Shown: positions 1 through 6,698 of the stretch, in pieces
Numbering within the stretch: the first letter of the stretch is position 1
How the letters are laid out: each line of letters begins with the position of its first letter
Origin: SH-MAG3 sp035461245
GTDB taxonomy: Bacteria; Gemmatimonadota; Gemmatimonadetes; Longimicrobiales; RSA9
Reading direction: 5' to 3'
Length of the DNA stretch: 64,000 nucleotides
Assembly: GCA_035461245.1 (NCBI GenBank)
Contig: DATHVP010000148.1
Span: forward strand, 1-64,000
Translations under genes and position numbers: made by a program
Notes under the pieces: generated by a model
What the model was told of the DNA's origin: nothing
What the model saw: the letters and a program-made list of their open reading frames with translations, nothing else
Database searches by the model: none

Positions 1-339
1 GGCGGCGACGGAACAGTGCCATGACCGTGCCGGGGATGGCGCTGTCCCCGCCCGGTCCATGCGCGTTGCACGGCGACGTGTGCGTCCCTGTGCTCGCGAT
101 ACGCCGGCCTTCGCGAGCTGCGGCGAGGTGTCGGGTGCAGCACGGTGCCAGCTGGACACGCAGACGTCGACTCCAGCGCTCAGTGCCGTGTCCCCGACAT
201 AGGCACCCCACGCTGCTCGGCTGACGTAGTCTGAATACGCCATTTCGCGAGCGACCCGGCGATCGAGCTGGGCGCTCGGAAGCCGCCTGCCCGGAAGGCC
301 GCAACGCACCAGGCGCGGCCGCTTGCAGTGGCCGTTGCA
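1..339. other. No gene recognised (left edge)
   Basis: This stretch lies downstream of the metB stop. Short open frames exist on both strands, but their translations are Arg/Ala/Pro-rich and resemble no protein family I know. I see no convincing terminator with a T-run for the metB operon and no RNA gene. It could hold the end of a gene outside the window, but nothing in the sequence supports that. Confidence 0.5.
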
Positions 340-1536
340 TCAGAGGGCAGCGAGCAGCGGTGTCCGGCTGATCCGGGCGACGGACTGAGCGCGGTCCAGC
401 CCATCCCCGAGGTCGCGCAGCAGATCGCGCGTCGACTCGATGCCGACGGACAGTCGTAGCAACGAGTCCGTAATGCCTGCCGTGTCCCGCGCAGCTGCGT
501 CCATGGACGCGTGCGTCATCGTGGCCGGGTGCGCGATCAGGCTTTCTACGCCGCCGAGCGACTCGGCCAGTGTGAAGCAGCGCAGGCCATCGAGCAGGGC
601 GCGAACAGCCGGTTCGCCACCTGCCAGCTCGAACGACATCATGGCGCCGGCACCGAGCTGTTGACGCGCCGCAACATCGTGCCCCTCGTGCGTGGGCAGT
701 CCGGGGTAGTACACATGCGTAACCGCATCGCTCCGTGTAAGCGCGTCCGCAACTGCCGCGGCGTTCTCGAGGTGCACGGCCATGCGCGCATGCAGGGTGC
801 GCAAGCCGCGCAGTGTCAGGTACGCATCGAACGGCGCACCCGCCAGGCCGAGACAGTTGGCCCACCAGCTCAGCTCGTCGAGAACTGCAGCTTCGCGTGC
901 CACGACGGCTCCACCGACAACATCGCTGTGTCCGTTCAGGTACTTCGTCGTCGAATGAAGCACAATATCTGCGCCGAGGTCGATGGGACGCTGCAGTGCC
1001 GGGGAAAGGAACGTGTTGTCGGCGACTACAACTGTACCACAGTCGTGACCTGCCTCCGCAAGTGCGGCGATATCGGCGATCCGCAGAAGCGGATTGCTCG
1101 GCGTCTCGATCCACAGCAGGCGTGGCTGACGGCTTCTCACCTTTGCCGGCCCGTCTGCTGCTGTCATGTCAACACACTCCACGTCGAAGTTGCCGCGGCT
1201 GGCAAGCGCCCGCAGCAGGCGGTGCGTGCCACCATAGCAGTCGTGCGGCGCGAGGAGCAGGTCGCCCGGTCGCAGCAACTGCACGACGAGCGTTACAGCA
1301 GCCATGCCGGATGCAGTAACAACACCTCCATATGCGCCTTCGAGCTCAGCAATTGCAGCAGCCAGGTGGTCACGGGTCGGATTTCCGGAGCGGGTGTAGT
1401 CGTACTCCCGCTTTCCATCGAAACCGGCGAAGCTGAAGTTCGCCGAGAGATGGATCGGCGGCACCACCGCGCCATGGTGCGGATCGCTCTCGATACCAGC
1501 GCGCACGGCACATGTCCTTGAGTCGTCGATTTTCAC
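340..1536 (-). CDS. metB: Cystathionine gamma-synthase family PLP enzyme
   Basis: A Cys/Met-metabolism PLP enzyme of 398 residues, the usual length for the family. It probably joins an O-acyl-homoserine with cysteine to give cystathionine; an O-acylhomoserine sulfhydrylase is the main alternative. The family signature with the PLP-binding lysine is visible in STTKYLNGHSDVVGG (about residue 200), as are the N-terminal YTRSGNPT motif and the SNPLLRIADI segment. The start is GTG at 1536, with GGAGGTG just upstream. The start codon overlaps the metX stop (GTGA), so translation is probably coupled. It is the last gene of the lysC-metX-metB operon. Confidence 0.92.
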   Translation of the reverse strand: MKIDDSRTCAVRAGIESDPHHGAVVPPIHLSANFSFAGFDGKREYDYTRSGNPTRDHLAAAIAELEGAYGGVVTASGMAAVTLVVQLLRPGDLLLAPHDCYGGTHRLLRALASRGNFDVECVDMTAADGPAKVRSRQPRLLWIETPSNPLLRIADIAALAEAGHDCGTVVVADNTFLSPALQRPIDLGADIVLHSTTKYLNGHSDVVGGAVVAREAAVLDELSWWANCLGLAGAPFDAYLTLRGLRTLHARMAVHLENAAAVADALTRSDAVTHVYYPGLPTHEGHDVAARQQLGAGAMMSFELAGGEPAVRALLDGLRCFTLAESLGGVESLIAHPATMTHASMDAAARDTAGITDSLLRLSVGIESTRDLLRDLGDGLDRAQSVARISRTPLLAAL

Positions 1537-2549
1537 ACCACACCTCCGCGCGTAAGTATTCGGGTCAGCGTTGCAGTCATGGCAGTGGTCTCCTTGAGAA
1601 ACGCGTCGTGGCCGTACATGGAAGTGATCTCAACCAGTCCGTCAGGTACCGGCAGCTGCCGGTGCAGCGCGCGCAGCTGCGCCGCTGGCACGAGTGTGTC
1701 CGAATCGAAGGCAATCAGCGTTGTCGGCACAGTAACGGACGCTGGATCTACTGCATGCAGGTCGAGCGATTCGGAGAGGCACAGGAATGCGTCGGGTGGA
1801 AACACCTGGGCGAACTGGCTGCCGCAGTGCTCGAGGTAGTCCTCGACCTCGAAACGCGCGGGGAAGGTGCCGGCAACGGGCCCTGCCCCAAATCGGGTCG
1901 CGAATTCATCAGCAGTGCGGTATGTGGTCAGCGCGATGCCCCGCGCAATCGAAACCGCCTCTGTCGCGGCGCCCGTCTCCAAACCGAGACGCACAATACG
2001 GCGCTGCAGTGTACGCAGCGCAGTCGCCATTGGATGGCTTCGCTCGGCTGCTGCGATAGCAATGACGCGTTCGACGCGCACGGTATCCATGGCCGCAAGC
2101 GCAAGCGCGACCATGCCGCCGTACGACGCGCCTATCACGACTGCGGCGCGATCAATGCCGAGATGATCGAGTGCGGCGGTGACGGCGCGGGCCTGATCGT
2201 GCGTTGTTACCGGTATCCGTCGCCCTCCCGCAAACCTGAATACGGGTGGACCGCTCGATGTACCGGCACCTCCGAGCCAATCAATTGAGAGCACGCGCGA
2301 CTGGCGGGTATCGACAGGGAGCCCGGCTCCGACTATCGCATCCCACCAGCCTGGGCGTCGGTCGTGGGCATGTGCAGCGACATGACGGCGGGCGGATATA
2401 CCCCCCAGCACGATGATGACCGGTGCGCTGTCTTCGCCTGCGAGCTCGAAACCCACGTTGACGTCGATCACGGTACCATGATCGAGCCGGAGCGGTATAG
2501 CAGACCGGATCGTCCCGGTCGGTGCAGGGGGATGGGGTACCGTCCTCAT
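1533..2549 (-). CDS. metX: Homoserine O-acyltransferase (MetX-type alpha/beta hydrolase)
   Basis: Activates homoserine by acylating its hydroxyl with acetyl- or succinyl-CoA, the first committed step to methionine. The 338-residue protein is an alpha/beta hydrolase. The nucleophile serine sits in GASYGGM, the form I associate with the MetX group that uses succinyl-CoA; most acetyltransferases have GGSMGGM. Candidate triad partners are the Asp of SDTLVPAAQ and the His of GHDAFLKE near the C-terminus. The frame stays open further upstream, but ATG at 2549 overlaps the aspartokinase stop by 4 nt (ATGA) and begins the family-like sequence, so it is chosen. Acyl-donor specificity cannot be settled here. 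Confidence 0.88.
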   Translation of the reverse strand: MRTVPHPPAPTGTIRSAIPLRLDHGTVIDVNVGFELAGEDSAPVIIVLGGISARRHVAAHAHDRRPGWWDAIVGAGLPVDTRQSRVLSIDWLGGAGTSSGPPVFRFAGGRRIPVTTHDQARAVTAALDHLGIDRAAVVIGASYGGMVALALAAMDTVRVERVIAIAAAERSHPMATALRTLQRRIVRLGLETGAATEAVSIARGIALTTYRTADEFATRFGAGPVAGTFPARFEVEDYLEHCGSQFAQVFPPDAFLCLSESLDLHAVDPASVTVPTTLIAFDSDTLVPAAQLRALHRQLPVPDGLVEITSMYGHDAFLKETTAMTATLTRILTRGGVV

Positions 2550-3397
2550 GCGGAACGCTCGACTTTGGGCAGGGCAGCTGGTGCGACTCCCGGCGGTACC
2601 GGCGCGCAGGCGACGTGCCGTGCACTGTTGACCTGCCGCGCGGGTGGGCCTGACACCAACGTGGCCGGCGGCTGATTCAGCCGAGAGCGGAAATGGTAGA
2701 CACGCAGCGGCACGCCCCTGCGCGCGGCATGACACGCAGCATCGGCGTGCACGACGCGGCCGCCGCGCTGGGCAAGGCTGACCAGCGCCGCGTGCGTCAT
2801 GCGGTCGAACCGCCGAGCGTCCGGTGTGGTTTGCGGATCCGCGTTGTATATGCCATCGACGTCGGTCACGATATGACACTCGGCCGCAAGCGCGCCGGCG
2901 ATTGCGACGGCTGTCAGGTCTGAGGCACCGCGGCCGAGCGTCACCGTCTCGCCATCGGCACGCACGGCCTGAAAGCCGGCCACCACCGGCACGGTGCCGG
3001 CATCAAGCAGCGTCCGCAGTTTCTCGCCACAGACCCTGTGCAGCTCGCCAGCGCGGTGCTCACCCGTCGCTTCGATTCCAGCTTCGCCGCCTCTCAGGCT
3101 CAGGGCGGGCACATCGACCGAGCCGAGTGCTGCAGCCAGCAGCGCGGCGGCGAGGTCCTCACCCGTCGCCAGAGCCCGGTCATGCTCGCGGCCGGATGCT
3201 CGCTCTCGCGCTGCAGCGGGTGCCGACGTGTCCAGCCATCGCGTGATGCGATCGGTCGTCGAGCCCGGTGCACTCACCACCACCACAACCGCGCGACCTT
3301 CACGGCGGTGCCGCCGCACCCGCAGCGCCGCTCTGCGCAGCCGGTTCGGGGTGCCGAGCGACGTTCCGCCAAATTTGAGCACAAGCGTCTGCGACAT
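2546..3397 (-). CDS. lysC: Aspartate kinase, catalytic domain only
   Basis: Phosphorylates aspartate, the entry step to Met, Thr, Ile and Lys. The N-terminal KFGGTS motif (residues 8-13), SAPGSTTDRITR, GFQAVRADGETVTLGRGASD and VTDVDGIYNADP all match the amino-acid kinase fold of aspartokinases. At 283 residues it is far shorter than ordinary aspartokinases (about 400-460), and the C-terminal pair of ACT domains is absent. The kinase domain runs straight into a short Pro/Ala-rich tail. Without ACT domains, classical allosteric feedback is not expected. It is the first structural gene after the attenuator at 3434-3469 and is coupled to metX by an ATGA overlap. Confidence 0.88.
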   Translation of the reverse strand: MSQTLVLKFGGTSLGTPNRLRRAALRVRRHRREGRAVVVVVSAPGSTTDRITRWLDTSAPAAARERASGREHDRALATGEDLAAALLAAALGSVDVPALSLRGGEAGIEATGEHRAGELHRVCGEKLRTLLDAGTVPVVAGFQAVRADGETVTLGRGASDLTAVAIAGALAAECHIVTDVDGIYNADPQTTPDARRFDRMTHAALVSLAQRGGRVVHADAACHAARRGVPLRVYHFRSRLNQPPATLVSGPPARQVNSARHVACAPVPPGVAPAALPKVERSA

Positions 3398-3433
3398 GGC
3401 TTGCCTTCCCGATTCAGGGTAACCAAGGGGTAT

Positions 3434-3469
3434 AAAAAAGCCCGGCCCTCTCGCTGGAGAGGGCCGGGC
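3434..3469 (-). terminator. Rho-independent terminator / attenuator before lysC
   Basis: Read on the minus strand, a perfect 13-bp GC-rich stem (arms 3469-3457 and 3452-3440) with a 4-nt CAGC loop is followed directly by six T residues (3439-3434). It ends 37 nt upstream of the lysC start and 25 nt after the stop of the leader peptide at 3494-3586. A strong terminator between a promoter and the first gene of a biosynthetic operon is the hallmark of transcription attenuation. An alternative pairing is visible: GAGGGGC and CGGGCG (3535-3520) can pair with the first terminator arm (3470-3459), and would act as antiterminator. Confidence 0.8.
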
Positions 3470-3493
3470 GCTATTGAACAGAATGTTCTCAGT

Positions 3494-3586
3494 TCATCTT
3501 TCGCGCTGGCACGCGCGAACGCCCGTCCGCCCCTCCCCCCGGAGGATCGTCGTCATTCGCATCATCATTCGCGTGCCGAACTTCAT
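3494..3586 (-). CDS. Met-rich leader peptide of the lysC-metX-metB operon
   Basis: A 30-codon frame starting with ATG at 3586 and ending with TGA at 3496-3494. AAGGA lies 9 nt before the start. Residues 1-15 are MKFGTRMMMRMTTIL: three consecutive Met codons, a fourth after one Arg, then Thr-Thr-Ile. Met, Thr and Ile are all products of the aspartate pathway that starts with the next gene. This is the layout of ribosome-mediated attenuators: stalling at the Met codons for lack of charged tRNA-Met would leave 3535-3520 free to form the antiterminator. A further hairpin, TTCGCGC/GCGCGAA (3519-3500), lies between the control codons and the terminator. No protein function is expected. Confidence 0.72.
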   Translation of the reverse strand: MKFGTRMMMRMTTILRGEGRTGVRACQRER

Positions 3587-3659
3587 TGCTACAAGTCCTT
3601 CGCGGAGTCAAGCCGGTACAAACAGAACGCCCGGACGGAGATGCGCCGCCGGGCATCGC

Positions 3660-3688
3660 TTTTTAGCATTTGTTTAACGTGGCTGCAA
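3660..3688 (-). promoter_or_regulatory. Candidate sigma-70 promoter for the leader/lysC operon
   Basis: On the minus strand TTGCAG (3688-3683) and TAAAAA (3665-3660) are separated by exactly 17 nt, close to the TTGACA/TATAAT consensus. Transcription would start near 3653, about 65 nt before the leader-peptide ATG. The local AT-richness stands out from the surrounding GC-rich DNA. This is a prediction from sequence only. Confidence 0.4.
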
Positions 3689-3689
3689 T

Positions 3690-4252
3690 AGGCGGCAACT
3701 CACCACGACGACTCTGTTCGTCCAGAATAGGGCACGGCCACGATGCTGTCAAGCAGGCTGCTCTCGGACTTGCGTGGCCGTAAGAAGTAAACGGGGCGAT
3801 ACCGTCATCGAGCCGGCCACGGGCTACGCGATCGGCCGTGTGCTGCCGGACCTGCGGCGCGGCCAGACGCAGGTGGTTGCCATTGGCAGTGCTCTGAACC
3901 GCCGGGCCTGCTGGCGGCAGCCGCGCTGGCCCTGGCGCGGGCGCACATCCTTTCCTACGCTGGCGAGGTCTCCATCCTGCCCGACGGCCGCCTCGATCCG
4001 GCGGCGGTGGCGGTTCGGGTGGCGGCGCGGTCGCGGAAGCAGGCGCATCATGTCCGAACGACCGGACCGTACGCGTCGGATCACGAGTAGCGGTCCTGAC
4101 GGGGCGCCGCCGCCGCGACCGGAGCAAGTGGCCGCCGGAGCGTGATATCCATCCGGCCCGCAGGGGCCCCTGCCCGGTCATGCTGCCGCGGGGCACTTCT
4201 CTTGCACGCCGCGGGGATCCGAACCGGTTCCACTCCAGAACGGCCAGCGACA
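3690..4252. other. Intergenic region with a possible decayed coding stretch
   Basis: No intact gene is convincing here. On the plus strand, 3774 to about 3900 reads as protein-like sequence (DTVIEPATGYAIGRVLPDLR). A different frame from about 3908 to 4088 then continues in equally protein-like form (HILSYAGEVSILPDGRLDPA) to a stop at 4088, as expected of a small gene broken by a frameshift. I do not recognise a family. A 14-bp palindrome, GCAGGGGCCCCTGC, lies near 4161. Just left of this region, 3629-3664 folds as a hairpin followed by five T on the plus strand. Confidence 0.25.
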
Positions 4253-5635
4253 ATGAAAGCCATGCACTGTCCGCGACTCTTCCCCGGGGCCCTGACCCTC
4301 CTGACCGCGACGCTCGTGACCGCCTGCGCCACGGCCCGCCCTGAGGGCGCGCCGGTGCCATCGCCCCCGCTCCCGCAGGGCGATGCCGCCGAACTCACGG
4401 CCTGGGTCGAAGCCGTGTGTGATGCGGCGAATACGCGCACCGCGTGCCGGGAGTCGGCCCTGGTACGGGTCGCCGAGGAACGGGGCATCGCCGCCGCCAT
4501 GGACGTGGTCGCGCGCCTGGGGCTGACGGACTCTGACGGGCACGCTGCCAGCCACATGATCGGCATCCGCGGGTACCGGGGCGTCGAGTCGGCCGCCGAG
4601 GACTTCGCGTCATGTACGACGCTGCACCAGTCGGGCTGCTACCACGGCGTCGTGCAGGCGTACTTCGCCGACCTGCGCCAGGCCCCAGGCCCGGACCGCA
4701 TGGACGAGGAGACCGTCAGCGCACTGTGCGCGCCGTACCGTGACCTGGAGAACGGGTACTGGTCCCTGTTCCAGTGCATCCATGGCGTGGGGCACGGGGT
4801 GATGCTCGTGCACGACCACCATCTGCCGCGGGCGCTGGAGACGTGCGATCTCCTGCCCACCAGCTGGGAACGCGAATCCTGTTACGGGGGCGCATTCATG
4901 GAGAGCGCCGTCACTGCCCTGACCCCACACCACGACCATTCCGCCGTTGCCCTCGCCGGGCGGGAGCCGGCTCGCGCCGAGCACGACGATCACGCCCATC
5001 ACGCCTCTCATGGCGCAGCCGGTGGCGCTGCGGACCCGTTCCCGGCCATCAACCCCGACGACCTGCACTACCCATGCAGCGTGCTGGACGCCCGCTACCT
5101 GAAGGCCTGCTACGACATGCAGACCGCCACCATGCTCTACCTCCTGAACCAGGATATCGCCGCGACGGCGGCCGCCTGCCGGGAGGCGCCGGACGCGATC
5201 CTGCGCGCCGTGTGTCATCGCAGCCTGGGCCGGGACATCAACGCCATCACGGGCGGCGAGCATACCCGGTCCGTGGCCCTGTGCGGGCAGGCCGCGCCAG
5301 CGGACCGGCCATCCTGCCATACCGGGGTGGTGAAGAACGTCATTGACGTAACGGCAGACGCCGCGTCAGGCGCGGCCTACTGCGAACGGGTCCCGGCCGG
5401 GAGCGAGCGGGAGGCGTGCTACCGGGCCATCGGCGAGCAAACGACGGTGCTGATCCCCCGCCTGGCGGACCGAGCCCGCTTCTGCCTCTCGTTCGACGGC
5501 GCCAACCGGACGGCGTGCATGGCAGGCGCGCGGGCGGACTCCTCCTCGGCGACGCCGGCACCTGGCGATCCTCCTGTCGCAGTCACCGGCCCAGGGGGGA
5601 CGCAGACCGCGGCGTCGATCCCGCGAGGGCGATGA
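4253..5635 (+). CDS. His/Cys-rich lipoprotein of unknown function
   Basis: I do not recognise the family. The start ATG at 4253 begins a lipoprotein signal ending in LVTAC, so the mature 440-residue protein should be membrane-anchored outside the cytoplasm. It carries many evenly spread cysteines and repeated Cys/His/Gly motifs: SHMIGIRGY, CYHGVVQAYF, CIHGVGHGVM and CHTGVVKN. These suggest an internally repeated fold held by disulfides or binding metal or haem. A His/Asp-rich loop (HHDHS, then HDDHAHHASHG, around residues 225-265) looks like a metal-binding insertion. The C-terminal 35 residues are low complexity. It is monocistronic, convergent with the damaged lipoprotein gene that follows. 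Confidence 0.7.
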   Translation: MKAMHCPRLFPGALTLLTATLVTACATARPEGAPVPSPPLPQGDAAELTAWVEAVCDAANTRTACRESALVRVAEERGIAAAMDVVARLGLTDSDGHAASHMIGIRGYRGVESAAEDFASCTTLHQSGCYHGVVQAYFADLRQAPGPDRMDEETVSALCAPYRDLENGYWSLFQCIHGVGHGVMLVHDHHLPRALETCDLLPTSWERESCYGGAFMESAVTALTPHHDHSAVALAGREPARAEHDDHAHHASHGAAGGAADPFPAINPDDLHYPCSVLDARYLKACYDMQTATMLYLLNQDIAATAAACREAPDAILRAVCHRSLGRDINAITGGEHTRSVALCGQAAPADRPSCHTGVVKNVIDVTADAASGAAYCERVPAGSEREACYRAIGEQTTVLIPRLADRARFCLSFDGANRTACMAGARADSSSATPAPGDPPVAVTGPGGTQTAASIPRGR

Positions 5636-6303
5636 TGCCGACTGACCTGGCGCTGGACCCGGGGGCGACTGCACTGCGAGGCGCAACGCGTGGCGGCCGT
5701 GGGGGCGGCGCCAGGCTCTAACCCCGCGGCGCGGCGCGGAGCCGGGCGTGAACGCCGGGCTCGGTTCCCTGGCTGCAAGCACACCCCCTCAGCTCGGCAG
5801 CGATCTGCCTCACCGGAGTGCTCGTGCCCCCGTGCGCCAGCACCGCTCGCTGTGTTCCTTGCCTCCCTGCCGTTCGCGGCCAGCTCGACGTCCGCATACC
5901 CCAGCGTCGCCCCGCCCACACTGACACGGATGCGGTAGCGGTTGCCGACCACCGCACTGGTCTGGTCCGTGTGCCAGTTGACGATATAGCGCTCGTCGGT
6001 GTCGGAACGGCGCACCCGCTCCGATCCGGCGCCATCGGTCATGGAGAAAGTGGCGTGCAACTCGCCGCACGCTGTCGATTCGCAGATCTCCACAACCGGG
6101 GAGACCGTGGCGTCGAACGTCCCGCCGAAGGACGGAGCCTTCACCATGGGCGGCAGGAAGTAGAAGCCGGCCAGGCCGCCGCGGGCGGCGTCGAAAACGA
6201 CCGCCTGAGGGCCTGGCTCCTGATTGATGCCCTGCGGTTCGGTGGCGCTGTCGCAGGCCATGAAGGCCAGCGCAGCGACTATGAAGGTCGTGAATCGGCG
6301 CAT
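5419..6303 (-). CDS. Small lipoprotein gene, probably frameshifted near its 3' end
   Basis: The first roughly 140 residues read as a real secreted protein. The signal MRRFTTFIVAALAFMAC has a lipobox Cys, and a beta-rich domain follows with YRIRVSVGGATLGYADVEL. From about 5860 downward the frame becomes Arg/Ala/Pro-rich and runs antisense through the neighbouring lipoprotein gene, which is not credible. In the adjacent frame the sequence continues plausibly (AVLAHGGTSTPVRQIAAEL), resembling the short closing strand I expect in this type of domain. The simplest reading is a 1-nt indel near 5870; the true end then lies before the hairpin at 5739-5762. Function is unknown. Confidence 0.5.
   Translation of the reverse strand: MRRFTTFIVAALAFMACDSATEPQGINQEPGPQAVVFDAARGGLAGFYFLPPMVKAPSFGGTFDATVSPVVEICESTACGELHATFSMTDGAGSERVRRSDTDERYIVNWHTDQTSAVVGNRYRIRVSVGGATLGYADVELAANGREARNTASGAGARGHEHSGEADRCRAEGVCLQPGNRARRSRPAPRRAAGLEPGAAPTAATRCASQCSRPRVQRQVSRHHRPRGIDAAVCVPPGPVTATGGSPGAGVAEEESARAPAMHAVRLAPSNERQKRARSARRGISTVVCSPMAR
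5739..5762. terminator. Hairpin between convergent genes
   Basis: GAGCCGGGCG and CGCCGGGCTC form a 10-bp stem with one central mismatch around a 4-nt loop. There is no T-run on either side. It lies beyond the 4253-5635 gene and beyond the credible end of the minus-strand lipoprotein, so it may serve as a terminator for either. Confidence 0.35.
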
Positions 6304-6698
6304 GAGTGATCTCCGGCCAGGGGGTCGCGAAAGCTCGTCACATGGCCAAGGAGGAGGGCACGGGTAGGACCACCGGGCGCGCATGCCGCAGGGTGTTGCA
6401 GGGGTTGGGTTTGACGTTTCGGCCGTCAGACGCGGCGTAACGCTTCGATCCGCCCAGGCCGCGGATCGTTACGGCGGGGTGGACGCCCGCCAGGCGACCG
6501 TACCCGACGGCCGGGCAATCGCAATTGATTGGCTCGCCGGGCGCCGTGGCTCCTGCGACCTGGTTGCCTGCGGCAATCCTGTCGAGCACTGCCGTGGTCG
6601 CCGTGGTGTTAGCGAAGCTTGCGAATCGGCGGCGTTGTGGCAGTCAGCGACGGTGGGACTTAATGCGGTAGCGCGACGTCGGAGCACTGGACCGACCC
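6304..6698. other. Intergenic region, nothing recognised
   Basis: About 395 nt between the lipoprotein start and the queG stop, both on the minus strand. It should contain the lipoprotein promoter and the queG transcript end, but I see no clear -35/-10 pair, terminator or RNA gene. Open frames here are short and not protein-like. Confidence 0.4.

Noticed and set aside
511..1521. Long plus-strand frame opposite metB
   Set aside because: It is antisense to a clear cystathionine gamma-synthase and its composition is not protein-like.
2550..2879. N-terminal extension of metX into the aspartokinase gene
   Set aside because: The sequence is Arg/Ala-rich and antisense-like; the ATGA overlap at 2549 marks the real start.
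3470..3660. SAM riboswitch upstream of lysC
   Set aside because: I looked for SAM-riboswitch conserved cores and did not find one; the Met-codon leader explains the terminator better.
3663..4361. 232-codon minus-strand frame
   Set aside because: Low-complexity Arg/Pro/Gly translation with no family features; it also runs into the lipoprotein gene on the other strand.
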